A DNA stretch of 64,000 nucleotides. Origin: Streptomyces olindensis (lineage in GTDB: Bacteria > Actinomycetota > Actinomycetes > Streptomycetales > Streptomycetaceae). This document shows, piece by piece, positions 45,513 to 54,906 of this stretch. The notes beneath the pieces are model-generated. The model was not told the DNA's origin. It was given only the letters and a program-made list of their open reading frames with translations, and ran no database searches. Each line of letters begins with the position of its first letter. Position 1 is the first letter of the stretch. Made by a program: the position numbers and the translations under genes. The stretch is from NCBI GenBank assembly GCA_000696115.1, contig JJOH01000005.1, positions 1-64,000 on the forward strand, in the 5' to 3' direction.

Positions 45513-46439
45513 ATGCAGCACGGCAAGTACCGGTTCATCGTGGGCTTCCTCGCGCTGCCCCTGGGACTGTACGCGCTCTTCGTGGTCTGGCCGTTCATCC
45601 AGTCCATCTACTACTCGTTCACGGACTGGACCGGCCTGAGTCCCGAATTCAAGATGGTCGGTTTCGACAATTACAGCCGGATGCTCGACGACGAGATCTT
45701 CTGGAAGTCGTTGCAGCACAGCCTGCTGTTCGCGCTCCTGCTGCCGGTGGTGACGATCAGCCTGGCGCTGTTCTTCGCGTTCATGATCAACGTAGGCGGC
45801 AGAAAGAGGAGGAACGGCCCGGTCGTCACCGGTGTCCGGGGCTCCTCCTTCTACAAAATCGTCTATTTCTTCCCGCAGGTCCTCTCGATCGCCATCGTCG
45901 CGCTGCTGTTCGCGTTCGCGTACAACCCGGACAGCGGCGCGATCAACTCGATCCTGCGCGGCATCGGCCTCGACAACGTCCAGCCGCTGTGGCTCGGCGA
46001 CCCCGACCTGGCGCTCTGGGCCGTGATGGCGGTCCTCGTCTGGTCCACCGTCGGCTTCTTCGTGGTCCTCTTCTCCGCCGGCATGGCCTCCATCCCGGCG
46101 GAGATGTACGAGGCGGCGCTGCTGGACGGCGCCAGCCGGTTCACCACGTTCTTCCGCATCACCCTGCCCCTGCTGTGGGACACCGTGCAGTCCGGCTGGG
46201 TCTACATGGGCATCCTCGCCCTGGGAGCCGAGTCGTTCGCGGTTGTGCAGATCATGACGACCGGGCCGGGCGGTCCCGACTACTCGACCACCGTCATGGT
46301 CCTGTACGTGTACCAGAAGGCGTTCCGGGACGGGCAGGCCGCCTACGCCACCACCATCGGTGTCGCCCTGCTCGTCGTCACGCTGGCCTTCGCCGCCGTG
46401 GTGATGCGGCTGGGCCGTCGCGAGCGGCTGGAGTACTGA
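45513..46439 (+). CDS. ngcF: Sugar ABC permease NgcF
   Basis: The 308-residue permease of the MalF family has six membrane segments (YRFIVGFLALPLGLYALFVVWP first) and the EAA loop MYEAALLDGASRFTTFFRITLPLLWD. It pairs with NgcG to carry GlcNAc or chitobiose delivered by NgcE. The ATG at 45513 has CGGAG 5 bases upstream; a GTG two codons earlier is less likely. The gap from ngcE is 41 bases, and ngcG starts 4 bases after this stop. No ATPase is encoded nearby; a shared MsiK-like ATPase is expected. Confidence 0.88.
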   Translation: MQHGKYRFIVGFLALPLGLYALFVVWPFIQSIYYSFTDWTGLSPEFKMVGFDNYSRMLDDEIFWKSLQHSLLFALLLPVVTISLALFFAFMINVGGRKRRNGPVVTGVRGSSFYKIVYFFPQVLSIAIVALLFAFAYNPDSGAINSILRGIGLDNVQPLWLGDPDLALWAVMAVLVWSTVGFFVVLFSAGMASIPAEMYEAALLDGASRFTTFFRITLPLLWDTVQSGWVYMGILALGAESFAVVQIMTTGPGGPDYSTTVMVLYVYQKAFRDGQAAYATTIGVALLVVTLAFAAVVMRLGRRERLEY

Positions 46440-46443
46440 TTCC

Positions 46444-47367
46444 ATGAAGACGACCGAGACCCCCGCCCCGCTCCCGGCCGAGTCAGGCGCGCCGATCACC
46501 AAGACGGACGCGCCGCCGCCCCCGCCCCCGAAGGAGAAGAAAGAGGGCACAGTCCTCAACGTCTTCTCCCACGGCGTCCTGGTCATCTGGGCGATCATGG
46601 TGGTCATGCCGCTGCTCTGGGCGGTCATGACGTCCTTCAAGGACGACCGCTCCATCTTCAGCTCGCCCTGGTCGCTCCCCGACTCGCTGCACTTCGACAA
46701 CTGGTCGCGGGCGTGGACCCAGGCCAACATGAGCGACTACTTCCTCAACACGGTCCTCGTGGTCGGCGGTTCGCTCATCGGCACGCTCGTCCTCGGCTCG
46801 ATGGCGGCCTACGTCCTGGCCCGCTTCGACTTCCCGGGCAACCGGTTCATCTACTACCTGTTCATCGGCGGCATGAGCTTCCCGATCATGCTCGCGCTGG
46901 TCCCGCTGTTCTACGTCGTGAACAACATGGGCCTGCTGAACACCATCCACGGCCTGATCCTGGTCTACATCGCCTACTCGCTGCCGTTCACGGTGTTCTT
47001 CCTGACGGCGTTCTTCCGCACGCTGCCGACGTCGATCGCCGAGGCGGCCTTCGTGGACGGCGCGTCCCACAGCCGCACGTTCTTCCAGATCATGCTGCCC
47101 ATGGCCAAGCCGGGCCTGGTCAGCGTCGGCATCTTCAACTTCCTGGGCCAGTGGAACCAGTACATGCTCCCCACGGTCCTCAACACCGACCCCGACAAGC
47201 GCGTCCTCACCCAGGGCCTGGTCCAGCTGGCCGTCAGCCAGGGCTACAAGGGCGACTGGTCGGGCCTGTTCGCGGGCCTGGTGATGGCGATGCTGCCGGT
47301 CCTCGCCGCGTACATCGTCTTCCAGCGGCAGGTGGTGCAGGGGTTGACGGCGGGGGCGCTGAAGTAG
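46444..47367 (+). CDS. ngcG: Sugar ABC permease NgcG
   Basis: The 307-residue permease of the MalG family has a proline-rich cytoplasmic start (APPPPPPKEKKEG), six membrane segments and the EAA loop IAEAAFVDGASHSRTFFQIMLPMAKPG. WNQYMLPTVLNTDPDKR near residue 240 and a C-terminal QVVQGLTAGALK complete the family pattern. It is the second half of the NgcFG channel. Confidence 0.88.
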   Translation: MKTTETPAPLPAESGAPITKTDAPPPPPPKEKKEGTVLNVFSHGVLVIWAIMVVMPLLWAVMTSFKDDRSIFSSPWSLPDSLHFDNWSRAWTQANMSDYFLNTVLVVGGSLIGTLVLGSMAAYVLARFDFPGNRFIYYLFIGGMSFPIMLALVPLFYVVNNMGLLNTIHGLILVYIAYSLPFTVFFLTAFFRTLPTSIAEAAFVDGASHSRTFFQIMLPMAKPGLVSVGIFNFLGQWNQYMLPTVLNTDPDKRVLTQGLVQLAVSQGYKGDWSGLFAGLVMAMLPVLAAYIVFQRQVVQGLTAGALK

Positions 47368-47439
47368 CCGGGGCCGGTCGAGGCTGGGGCCGGGTGGGAG
47401 CGCAGCTCGGCGCGACGAGGTGCCGCTGCGCCCACCCGT

Positions 47440-47476
47440 GCCGCCCCTAGCGGCACGCATGCCCGCAGCTGAGCGG
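47440..47476 (+). repeat. Dispersed 37-bp intergenic repeat, copy 1
   Basis: The 37 bases here match the reverse complement of 56432-56468 at 32 positions, with identical length. Shared blocks are GCCGCCC, AGCGGCACG and TGCCCGCAGCT. Together with the preceding GT, the first part forms a 7-bp hairpin (47438-47456) that may end the ngcEFG transcript. Confidence 0.7.
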
Positions 47477-47570
47477 GACTGGCGGCCCGCAGCCAGGCGG
47501 CGGACCCCGCGGCGGCGGGTCTGCGGCGGCAGGCGAGACGCGCTCGCAGCCGCCGTCGTACGCAAGGGGA

Positions 47571-47672
47571 CGTGTCGGGGGGTGTCCGCCCGCAGCGGTT
47601 GGCGCGTCAACGAACAGCGAGTCGGTACGCGACCCCATCGCGCCGTTCCGAGGACGGACACCCCCCGGCGCG
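47571..47672. repeat. Long-range inverted repeat before rok7B7
   Basis: GGGGGGTGTCCG (47577-47588) pairs perfectly with CGGACACCCCCC (47655-47666), and the stem extends outward to 47571 and 47672 with two G-U pairs (18 pairs in all). The 66-base loop contains a further small stem (CGCGA/TCGCG). It could be a structured leader, a small RNA or a terminator-like element. Confidence 0.55.
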
Positions 47673-47902
47673 GCCCCGACCCACCACCCGGCGAGTAGGC
47701 GCGACACAAGCCCCCACCCAGCCGCACAGGCCGCCGCAGGCAGAAAGCGCGTACCCCTGCATAGCGCTCCGCAACGACCCGCGCACACCCCGGAATCAGT
47801 TCAACCTCTTGACGGGAGGCAACCCGAACGGCTCAGCTTAGAGTTCACTAGTTGGACATAGACGGGGCCTCATCGAAGCGGCCCCGTGCGCAGGAGGTCG
47901 TC

Positions 47903-49114
47903 GTGGAGACTCCGGGGTCGCAGTCGTCACTGCACCGAGCCAACCTGGAGCGGGTCGTACGAGCCGTGCGCCTGGCGGGTTCCCTCACCCAGGCCGAGAT
48001 CGCGCGGACCACAGGCCTGTCCGCGGCGACGGTCTCCAATATCGTCCGCGAGCTGAAGGACAGCGGAACCGTCGAGGTCACCCCCACCTCGGCAGGCGGC
48101 CGCAGGGCCCGCAGCGTGTCGCTGAGCGGCGACGCCGGCATCGTCATCGGCGTCGACTTCGGCCACACCCACCTCCGCGTCGCCATCGGCAACCTCGCCC
48201 ACCAGGTCCTGGCGGAGGAGTCCGAGCCCCTGGACGTCGACGCCTCGTCGACCCAGGGCTTCGACCGCGCGGAACAACTGGTCACCCGCCTGATGGAGGC
48301 CACCGGCGTCGACCGTTCCAAGATCGCCGGTGTCGGCCTCGGTGTCCCCGGCCCGATCGACGTGGAGTCCGGCACCCTCGGCTCGACCGCCATCCTCCCC
48401 GGCTGGACCGGCACCAATCCCGCCGAGGAGCTCCGCGGCCGCCTCGGCGTCCCCGTGCACGTCGACAACGACGCCAACCTCGGCGCCCTCGGCGAGATGG
48501 TCTGGGGCAGCGGCCGGGGGGTCCGCGACCTGGCGTACATCAAGGTCGCCAGCGGTGTCGGCGCCGGCCTGGTGATCAACGGCAGGATCTACCGGGGCCC
48601 CGGCGGCACCGCTGGAGAAATAGGACATATTACACTCGACGAATCCGGCCCGGTCTGCCGCTGCGGCAACCGCGGCTGCCTGGAGACCTTCGCGGCCGCG
48701 CGCTACGTGCTCCCGCTCCTCCAGTCCAGCCACGGCACCGACCTGACCATGGAAGGTGTCGTACGGCTCGCGCGGGACGGAGACCCGGGCTGCCGTCGGG
48801 TGATCGCCGACGTCGGCCGCCACATCGGCAGTGGAGTGGCCAATCTCTGCAACCTTCTGAACCCGAGCCGGGTGGTCCTCGGCGGTGATCTCGCCGAGGC
48901 CGGTGAACTGGTGCTCGGGCCGATCCGGGAGTCCGTCGGCCGCTACGCCATCCCCAGTGCGGCGCGCCAGCTGTCCGTTCTCCCCGGGGCCCTCGGCGGC
49001 CGTGCGGAGGTGCTCGGAGCGCTCGCTCTCGCGCTCAGCGAGATGGGCGATTCAACACTTTTGGACGGGACCGCCGTTGGGGCGCTGCAGACGGCGACCC
49101 CTGCCTTCACTTAG
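47903..49114 (+). CDS. rok7B7: ROK-family transcriptional regulator Rok7B7
   Basis: The 403-residue protein has a winged helix-turn-helix (LTQAEIARTTGLSAATVSNIVREL, about residues 30-60) and a ROK sugar-kinase fold: GVDFGHTHLRVAIG, GVGLGVPGPID, the Zn-type cluster with CRCGNRGCLET, and EIGHITLDESG. The GTG at 47903 follows AGGAGG by 5 bases and gives exactly the length I recall for Rok7B7 (SCO6008), a regulator that affects xylFGH, carbon catabolite control and antibiotic production in S. coelicolor. It sits between ngcEFG and xylFGH on the same strand. Confidence 0.92.
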   Translation: METPGSQSSLHRANLERVVRAVRLAGSLTQAEIARTTGLSAATVSNIVRELKDSGTVEVTPTSAGGRRARSVSLSGDAGIVIGVDFGHTHLRVAIGNLAHQVLAEESEPLDVDASSTQGFDRAEQLVTRLMEATGVDRSKIAGVGLGVPGPIDVESGTLGSTAILPGWTGTNPAEELRGRLGVPVHVDNDANLGALGEMVWGSGRGVRDLAYIKVASGVGAGLVINGRIYRGPGGTAGEIGHITLDESGPVCRCGNRGCLETFAAARYVLPLLQSSHGTDLTMEGVVRLARDGDPGCRRVIADVGRHIGSGVANLCNLLNPSRVVLGGDLAEAGELVLGPIRESVGRYAIPSAARQLSVLPGALGGRAEVLGALALALSEMGDSTLLDGTAVGALQTATPAFT

Positions 49115-49120
49115 AGAACG

Positions 49121-49138
49121 GATGGCACCGTTGCCATC
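49121..49138. promoter_or_regulatory. GATGGCA-CCGT-TGCCATC inverted repeat before xylF
   Basis: An 18-bp inverted repeat with 7-bp arms begins 6 bases after the rok7B7 stop and ends about 100 bases before the xylF start. It can be a weak terminator for rok7B7 or an operator for xylF; the short stem and the position make operator slightly more likely. Confidence 0.45.
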
Positions 49139-49172
49139 TCGTTAAGGATTTACTTCTTGACGTCGCACGTGT

Positions 49173-49201
49173 GGCCGAGTTGACTTCCAGCCACCTCGGC
49201 C
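49173..49201 (+). other. Inverted repeat in the xylF leader
   Basis: GGCCGAG (49173-49179) and CTCGGCC (49195-49201) flank a 15-base segment containing TTGACT, about 35 bases before the xylF start. It may be an operator around a -35 element or an RNA stem in the leader. Confidence 0.35.
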
Positions 49202-49235
49202 GCAATGTCGCGGCCTCGTCAGGGAGGTTTCTGAA

Positions 49236-50348
49236 GTGAACACGCGTATGCGTCGTGCCGCCGTCGCCATTGCCGCCGGCGCGATGGCCGTTTCGCTTGC
49301 TGCCTGTGGCAGCGCCAAGGAGTCCGGCGACAACGCCGACTCCACCGGGTCCGCCAAGAAGGGCGACGACATCAAGGTCGGTCTCCTCCTTCCGGAGAAC
49401 GCGACCGCCCGCTACGAGAAGTTCGACCGGCCGCTCATCGAGAAGAAGGTCCGGGAGCTCACGGGTGGCAAGGGCGAGGTCGTCTACGCCAACGCCAAGC
49501 AGGACGCGACCCTGCAGAACCAGCAGGTCGACACGATGGTGACCAACAAGGTCGACGTGCTGATCGTGGACGCGGTGGACTCCAAGGCCATCGCCGGCTC
49601 GGTGAAGAAGGCCAAGGACGCGGGCATCCCCGTCGTCGCCTACGACCGCCTGGCCGAGGGCCCGATCGACGCCTACACCTCGTTCGACAACGTCACCGTC
49701 GGCAAGACCCAGGGCGAGGCCCTGCTGAAGGCCCTGGGCGACAAGGCCAAGGACGGCCAGATCGTCATGATGAACGGGTCCTCCACCGACCCGAACGCCG
49801 CCCAGTTCAAGCAGGGCGCGCACTCCGTCCTCGACGGCAAGGTGAAGATCGGCCGCGAGTACGACACCAAGGAGTGGAAGCCGGAGAACGCCAACGCCAA
49901 CATGGAGGGCGCCATCTCCGCCCTCGGCAAGGACAAGATCGTCGGCGTCTACTCCGCCAACGACGGCATGGCGGGCGGCATCATCACCGCCCTGAAGGCG
50001 GCCGGCATCTCCGACGTCCCGGTCACCGGCCAGGACGCCGAACTCTCCGGCGTGCAGCGCATCGTCACCGGTGAGCAGTACATGAGCGTCTACAAGCCCT
50101 ACCCGCAGGAGGCGGACGTCGCGGCCGAGATGGCCGTCGCCCTCGCCCAGGGCAAGTCGCTCGACTCGATCGCCAAGGACAAGGTCGACAGCCCGACCAC
50201 CAAGGCCATCCCCTCCGTCCTGGTCCCGGTGGTCTCGCTGACCAAGGACAACATCAAGGACACCGTCATCAAGGACGGCATCTACACCGTGAGCGAGATC
50301 TGCACGGCCAAGTACAAGGCCGCCTGCGACAAGATCGGTCTCAAGTAA
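49236..50348 (+). CDS. xylF: Xylose-binding lipoprotein XylF
   Basis: The 370-residue lipoprotein has a signal with lipobox (AVSLAACG) and the xylose-binding fold: KVGLLLPENATARYEKFDRPLIEKKV, PVVAYDRLAEGPIDAYTSFDN, IVMMNGSSTDPNAAQFKQG, VYSANDGMAGGIITAL, GEQYMSVYKPYP. The GTG has GGGAGG 8 bases upstream. It captures xylose for XylG/XylH. A strong hairpin follows the gene, as expected when the binding protein is made in excess. A paralogue is encoded at 23715-24800. Confidence 0.94.
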   Translation: MNTRMRRAAVAIAAGAMAVSLAACGSAKESGDNADSTGSAKKGDDIKVGLLLPENATARYEKFDRPLIEKKVRELTGGKGEVVYANAKQDATLQNQQVDTMVTNKVDVLIVDAVDSKAIAGSVKKAKDAGIPVVAYDRLAEGPIDAYTSFDNVTVGKTQGEALLKALGDKAKDGQIVMMNGSSTDPNAAQFKQGAHSVLDGKVKIGREYDTKEWKPENANANMEGAISALGKDKIVGVYSANDGMAGGIITALKAAGISDVPVTGQDAELSGVQRIVTGEQYMSVYKPYPQEADVAAEMAVALAQGKSLDSIAKDKVDSPTTKAIPSVLVPVVSLTKDNIKDTVIKDGIYTVSEICTAKYKAACDKIGLK

Positions 50349-50370
50349 GCAGCCGTCAGGTCCCCTGAGG

Positions 50371-50402
50371 GGTACGGGAGTCCGCGTCCGGGCTCCCGTA
50401 CC
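50371..50402 (+). other. xylF-xylG intercistronic hairpin
   Basis: GGTACGGGAG (50371-50380) and CTCCCGTACC (50393-50402) form a perfect 10-bp stem with a 12-base loop, 22 bases after the xylF stop. It would stabilise xylF mRNA or partly stop transcription before xylGH. Confidence 0.7.
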
Positions 50403-50546
50403 GCCCGTGCGGGACACGCTGCCCTGAGTCTCCTCCGGCGCCCCGCCCTACCAGCCCCGCAAGCTATGCGGGGCGCCGGACGGATCACTCCTCCCACACT
50501 TCTGCACAACCTCCCGCCGGGTCAGGCGGCGAAGGAGATGGTTCAC

Positions 50547-51329
50547 GTGTCCGCTACGCCCGTGCTGGCGTTGCGCGGGGTCTCCAAGCGGTTCGGTGCC
50601 GTACAGGCGCTCACCGACGTAGAGCTTGAGGTCCACGCCGGTGAGGTGGTCGCCCTGGTCGGCGACAACGGCGCCGGAAAGTCCACGCTGGTCAAGACGA
50701 TCGCCGGCGTGCACCCCATCGATGAGGGCGTCATCGAATGGGACGGCAGGTCCGTCCAGATCAACAAGCCGCACGACGCCCAGAACCTGGGCATCGCGAC
50801 CGTCTACCAGGACCTCGCGCTCTGCGACAACATCGACGTCGTCGGCAACCTCTACCTGGGCCGGGAGATCCGCAAGCGCGGCGTCCTGGACGAGGTGGAG
50901 ATGGAGCGCCGCTCCCGCGAGCTCCTCGACACGCTGTCGATCCGCATCCCCAGCGTGCGCATCCCGATCGCCTCGCTCTCCGGCGGCCAGCGCCAGACCG
51001 TGGCCATCGCCCGGTCCATGCTCGGCGAGCCGAAGCTGGTCATCCTCGACGAGCCCACCGCCGCCCTCGGCGTCGAGCAGACCGCGCAGGTCCTCGACCT
51101 CGTCGAGCGGCTGCGCGAGCGCGGCCACGCCGTGATCCTCATCAGCCACAACATGGCCGACGTCAAGGCCGTCGCCGACAAGGTCGCCGTGCTGCGCCTC
51201 GGGCGCAACAACGGCGTCTTCGAGGTCAAGTCGACCTCGCAGGAAGAGATCATCTCCGCCATCACGGGCGCCACGGACAACGCCGTGACCCGTCGTGCGG
51301 CGCGCACCAATGGGGAGATCAAGAAGTGA
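50547..51329 (+). CDS. xylG: Xylose ABC transporter ATPase XylG
   Basis: The 260-residue single-domain ATPase shows Walker A GDNGAGKSTLVKT, VYQDLA, LSGGQRQTVAIARSM, Walker B LVILDEPTAALGVEQ and LISHNM. E. coli XylG is a tandem of two such domains, so the single-domain form is the actinobacterial version. The GTG at 50547 with GGAG upstream gives the usual start (SATPVLALRGVSKRFG); an ATG three codons earlier is too close to the ribosome site. The stop overlaps xylH. Confidence 0.93.
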   Translation: MSATPVLALRGVSKRFGAVQALTDVELEVHAGEVVALVGDNGAGKSTLVKTIAGVHPIDEGVIEWDGRSVQINKPHDAQNLGIATVYQDLALCDNIDVVGNLYLGREIRKRGVLDEVEMERRSRELLDTLSIRIPSVRIPIASLSGGQRQTVAIARSMLGEPKLVILDEPTAALGVEQTAQVLDLVERLRERGHAVILISHNMADVKAVADKVAVLRLGRNNGVFEVKSTSQEEIISAITGATDNAVTRRAARTNGEIKK

Positions 51330-52627
51330 GCATCGACAAGACTTCGACGGCCTCGGGCACGCCCGAGGACCACGTCGTGGAGAACCCCGAGGCGGCCGCG
51401 GCCGCCGTCACGGTCGTCGACCCCCGGCTGCTGGTGCGCGAGCAGGGCCTCGCCGGATACGTCACCGAGTTCAAGCGGAAGATGAAGTCCGGTGACCTGG
51501 GCTCCCTCCCGGTCGTCATCGGCCTCGCGGTCATCTGGATCATCTTCACGAGCCTGAACTCCAACTTCCTCACCGCGGGCAACCTGTCCGACATGTCCGT
51601 CGCCATGGTCGGCACGGGCATGATCGCCGTCGGCATCGTGTTCGTGCTGCTGCTCGGCGAGATCGACCTGTCGGTCGGTTCGGTCAGCGGTGTCGCGGGC
51701 GCGAGCTTCGCCGTGCTCAACGTCACCAACGGCATGAACGAGTGGCTGGCCTTCGTGCTGGCCATCCTCACCGGCACGGTCGCCGGCGCGGTGCACGGCT
51801 TCTTCTTCGCCAAGATCGGCGTCCCCGCGTTCGCCGTCACCCTGGCCGGTCTGCTCTTCTGGAACGGCTTCATGCTCCAGATCCTGGGCGACAACGGCAC
51901 GATCAACCTCGACCCCGACGGGGTCGTGGCCCAGCTGACCAGCTACTACTTCTCGGACGTCGCCGCCGCGTACGGACTGGCCGCCGTGGTGACCGCCGGG
52001 TACTTCCTCAGCTCCTTCCTCGGCAACCGGCGCCGTGAGGCCGCGGGCGTGCCGTCGCGGCCGCTGAGCGAGACCGTGCTGCGCACGGTGCTGCTGGCGA
52101 TCGTGGCGTTCGCCGTCGCGATCGTCTTCAACCAGTACAAGGGCCTGCCGCTGGCCGTGGTGATCTTCATCGTGGTGCTGCTGGTCACGGACTTCGTGCT
52201 GCGGCGCACCGCGTACGGCCGGAAGGTGTTCGCGCTCGGCGGCAGCGTCGAGGCCTCCCGGCGTGCCGGTATCAACGTCGAGCTGGTCCGGATCTCGGTG
52301 TTCGCGATCTCCGGGACGTTCGCCGCGGTGGGCGGTCTGTTCATCGCGTCGAAGATCGCGGCGGCGAACCAGGGCGCCGGTGGCGGTGACCTGCTGATGA
52401 ACGCGATCGCCGCGGCGGTGATCGGCGGTACGTCGCTGTTCGGCGGACGCGGGCGGACGTGGAACGCGCTGCTCGGTGTGCTGGTGATCGTGTCGATCCA
52501 GTACGGGCTCGCGCTGGAGGGCATCGCCTCTCCGGTGCAGTACATGATCACCGGTGGTGTGCTGTTGGCCACGGTGGTCATCGACGCGGTGACCCGCAAG
52601 ACCCAGAAGACGGCGGGTCGCGCCTAG
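51326..52627 (+). CDS. xylH: Xylose ABC transporter permease XylH
   Basis: The 433-residue membrane protein starts at a GTG overlapping the xylG stop (GTGA). After a cytoplasmic N-terminus of about 60 residues it shows the xylose permease signatures GEIDLSVGSVSGVAGAS, HGFFFAKIGVPAFAVTLAGLL, GLPLAVVIFIVVLLV and GGTSLFGGRGRTWNALLG. A terminator follows. It completes the high-affinity xylose importer. Confidence 0.94.
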   Translation: MSIDKTSTASGTPEDHVVENPEAAAAAVTVVDPRLLVREQGLAGYVTEFKRKMKSGDLGSLPVVIGLAVIWIIFTSLNSNFLTAGNLSDMSVAMVGTGMIAVGIVFVLLLGEIDLSVGSVSGVAGASFAVLNVTNGMNEWLAFVLAILTGTVAGAVHGFFFAKIGVPAFAVTLAGLLFWNGFMLQILGDNGTINLDPDGVVAQLTSYYFSDVAAAYGLAAVVTAGYFLSSFLGNRRREAAGVPSRPLSETVLRTVLLAIVAFAVAIVFNQYKGLPLAVVIFIVVLLVTDFVLRRTAYGRKVFALGGSVEASRRAGINVELVRISVFAISGTFAAVGGLFIASKIAAANQGAGGGDLLMNAIAAAVIGGTSLFGGRGRTWNALLGVLVIVSIQYGLALEGIASPVQYMITGGVLLATVVIDAVTRKTQKTAGRA

Positions 52628-52642
52628 TACGAACCCTCTGCT

Positions 52643-52669
52643 GCCCGGCGCCTTCGAAAGGTGCCGGGC
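52643..52669 (+). terminator. Terminator after xylFGH
   Basis: GCCCGGCGCC (52643-52652) and GGTGCCGGGC (52660-52669) form a 10-bp stem with one G-U pair and a TTCGAAA loop, 15 bases after the xylH stop. Confidence 0.8.
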
Positions 52670-52815
52670 ACAGTCGTGTCGTAGGTGTGGCACAAGTTGG
52701 GTACAGCCGATTGCGTGACGTATGACGCACGGCCTCGGCACGGCCCGCAGGGGCGGAACATTAGACTCGACACGCCCGGCAACAGCTCGAACAGCTCTAC
52801 TGCAAGGAGGCACGG

Positions 52816-54747
52816 GTGCCGCTGCTGACCCGCATCACGGGACCGCGCGATCTGGACCGGCTCAGCCTGGAGGAGCTGAACCAGCTGGCGGAGGAGATCC
52901 GCACCTTCCTTGTCGAAGCGGTCTCCAAGACCGGCGGTCACCTCGGCCCCAACCTCGGCGTGGTGGAGCTCACCATCGCCCTGCACCGGGTCTTCGAATC
53001 GCCCAGGGACAAGGTGCTCTGGGACACCGGCCACCAGTCCTATGTCCACAAGCTGCTCACCGGCCGCCAGGACTTCTCCAGGCTGAAGATGAAGGGCGGC
53101 CTGTCCGGCTACCCCTCGCAGGCCGAGTCCGAGCACGACGTCATCGAGAACTCGCACGCCTCGACCGTCCTCGGCTGGGCCGACGGCATCGCCAAGGCCA
53201 ACCAGCTGATGCAGCGCGACGACCACGTCGTGGCCGTCATCGGCGACGGCGCCCTCACCGGCGGCATGGCCTGGGAGGCGCTGAACAACATCGCCGACGC
53301 CAAGGACCGCCCGCTCGTCATCGTCGTCAACGACAACGAGCGCTCCTACGCGCCCACCATCGGCGGCCTCGCCAACCACCTGGCGACCCTGCGCACCACC
53401 GACGGCTACGAGCGCTTCCTGGCCCGCACCAAGGAGGTCCTGGAGCGCACCCCGGTCGTCGGCCGCCCGCTCTACGACACCCTGCACGGCGCCAAGAAGG
53501 GACTGAAGGACTTCATCGCCCCGCAGGGCATGTTCGAGGACCTCGGCCTGAAGTACGTCGGCCCGATCGACGGCCACGACATCGAGGCCCTGGAGTCCGC
53601 GCTCGCCCGGGCCAAGCGGTTCGGCGGCCCGGTCATCGTGCACTGCCTCACCGAGAAGGGCCGCGGCTACCAGCCCGCCCTCCAGGACGAGGCCGACCGC
53701 TTCCACGCCGTCGGCAAGATCCACCCCGACACGGGACTGCCGATCGCCACGAGCGGCGCCGACTGGACCTCCGTCTTCGGCGACGAGATGGTCAAGCTCG
53801 GCGAGGAGCGCGAGGACATCGTCGCCATCACGGCCGCCATGCTCCAGCCGGTGGGCCTGGACCGGTTCGCCAAGCGCTTCCCCGAGCGGGTCTACGACGT
53901 CGGCATCGCCGAGCAGCACGGCGCGGTCTCCGCGGCCGGCCTGGCGACGGGCGGTGTGCACCCGGTGTTCGCCGTGTACGCCACCTTCCTCAACCGCGCC
54001 TTCGACCAGGTCCTGATGGACGTGGCCCTGCACAAGTGCGGCGTCACCTTCGTCCTCGACCGGGCCGGGATCACCGGCACCGACGGCGCCTCCCACAACG
54101 GCATGTGGGACATGTCGATCCTCCAGGTCGTGCCCGGGCTGCGCCTCGCCGCGCCGCGCGACGCCGACCAGGTTCGCGCCCAACTGCGCGAGGCCGTCGC
54201 GGTCGACGACGCGCCGACCGTGGTCCGCTTCTCCAAGGGCGCCGTCGGCCCCGCCGTCCCCGCGGTGGGCCACGTCGGCGGCATGGACGTGCTGCGCGAG
54301 CCCGGCTCGGACCGGCCGGACGTACTGCTGGTCTCCGTCGGCGCCCTGGCGCCGATGTGCCTGGAGATCGCCGGCCTCCTCGACAAGCAGGGCATCTCCA
54401 CCACCGTCGTCGACCCGCGCTGGGTCAAACCCGTCGACGAGGCCATGGCCCCGCTCGCCGAGCGGCACCGCGTGGTCGTCACCGTCGAGGACAACAGCCG
54501 GGTCGGCGGTGTCGGCTCGGCGATCGCGCAGGCGCTGCGCGACGCGGGCGTCGACGTGCCGCTGCGCGACTTCGGCATCCCGCCGCGCTTCCTCGACCAC
54601 GCCTCCCGCGCCGAGGTCCTCGCCGAGATCGGCCTCACCGCGCCCGACATCGCCCGGCAGGTGACCGGGCTGGTCGCCAAGCTGGACGGACGCTACGAGC
54701 GCAGCACCGCGGACGCCGTGGACGCCGTGGAGCCCGCCCGCGACTGA
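52816..54747 (+). CDS. dxs: 1-deoxy-D-xylulose-5-phosphate synthase
   Basis: The 643-residue enzyme condenses pyruvate and glyceraldehyde 3-phosphate with thiamine diphosphate, the first step of the MEP isoprenoid pathway. Motifs include [31 protein letters not shown], the ThDP site [30 protein letters not shown] and the C-terminal [20 protein letters not shown] start with AAGGAGG 5 bases upstream. It stands alone between two terminators. The S. coelicolor orthologue is SCO6013 from memory. Confidence 0.97.
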   Translation: MPLLTRITGPRDLDRLSLEELNQLAEEIRTFLVEAVSKTGGHLGPNLGVVELTIALHRVFESPRDKVLWDTGHQSYVHKLLTGRQDFSRLKMKGGLSGYPSQAESEHDVIENSHASTVLGWADGIAKANQLMQRDDHVVAVIGDGALTGGMAWEALNNIADAKDRPLVIVVNDNERSYAPTIGGLANHLATLRTTDGYERFLARTKEVLERTPVVGRPLYDTLHGAKKGLKDFIAPQGMFEDLGLKYVGPIDGHDIEALESALARAKRFGGPVIVHCLTEKGRGYQPALQDEADRFHAVGKIHPDTGLPIATSGADWTSVFGDEMVKLGEEREDIVAITAAMLQPVGLDRFAKRFPERVYDVGIAEQHGAVSAAGLATGGVHPVFAVYATFLNRAFDQVLMDVALHKCGVTFVLDRAGITGTDGASHNGMWDMSILQVVPGLRLAAPRDADQVRAQLREAVAVDDAPTVVRFSKGAVGPAVPAVGHVGGMDVLREPGSDRPDVLLVSVGALAPMCLEIAGLLDKQGISTTVVDPRWVKPVDEAMAPLAERHRVVVTVEDNSRVGGVGSAIAQALRDAGVDVPLRDFGIPPRFLDHASRAEVLAEIGLTAPDIARQVTGLVAKLDGRYERSTADAVDAVEPARD

Positions 54748-54779
54748 CGCCTGCGGCCGGTCCCGCGACCGAACCGCCG

Positions 54780-54824
54780 AATGGGCCGGTTCCACCACCG
54801 TGAGGGTGGTGAAACCGGCCCATT
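54780..54824 (+). terminator. Strong terminator after dxs
   Basis: AATGGGCCGGTT on the left and AACCGGCCCATT on the right, with CCACC/GGTGG inside, make a stem of about 18 pairs with one mismatch, 33 bases after the dxs stop. Confidence 0.85.
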
Positions 54825-54906
54825 GGCGTGAATCCTTCCCCGCCGGGGCATACGAACGATGCCCCCTCTCGATCATGTCGAGGACGACAAGCGTGGGAGG
54901 TACCCC

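Larger units (their letters stand above)
47368..47902. other. 535-base intergenic region before rok7B7
   Basis: No gene is supported here. The region carries a 37-bp dispersed repeat (47440-47476) that can fold as GTGCCGC/GCGGCAC, a long-range inverted repeat (47571-47672) and a run of smaller stems, then an AT-richer stretch from about 47790 that probably holds the rok7B7 promoter. Confidence 0.6.
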
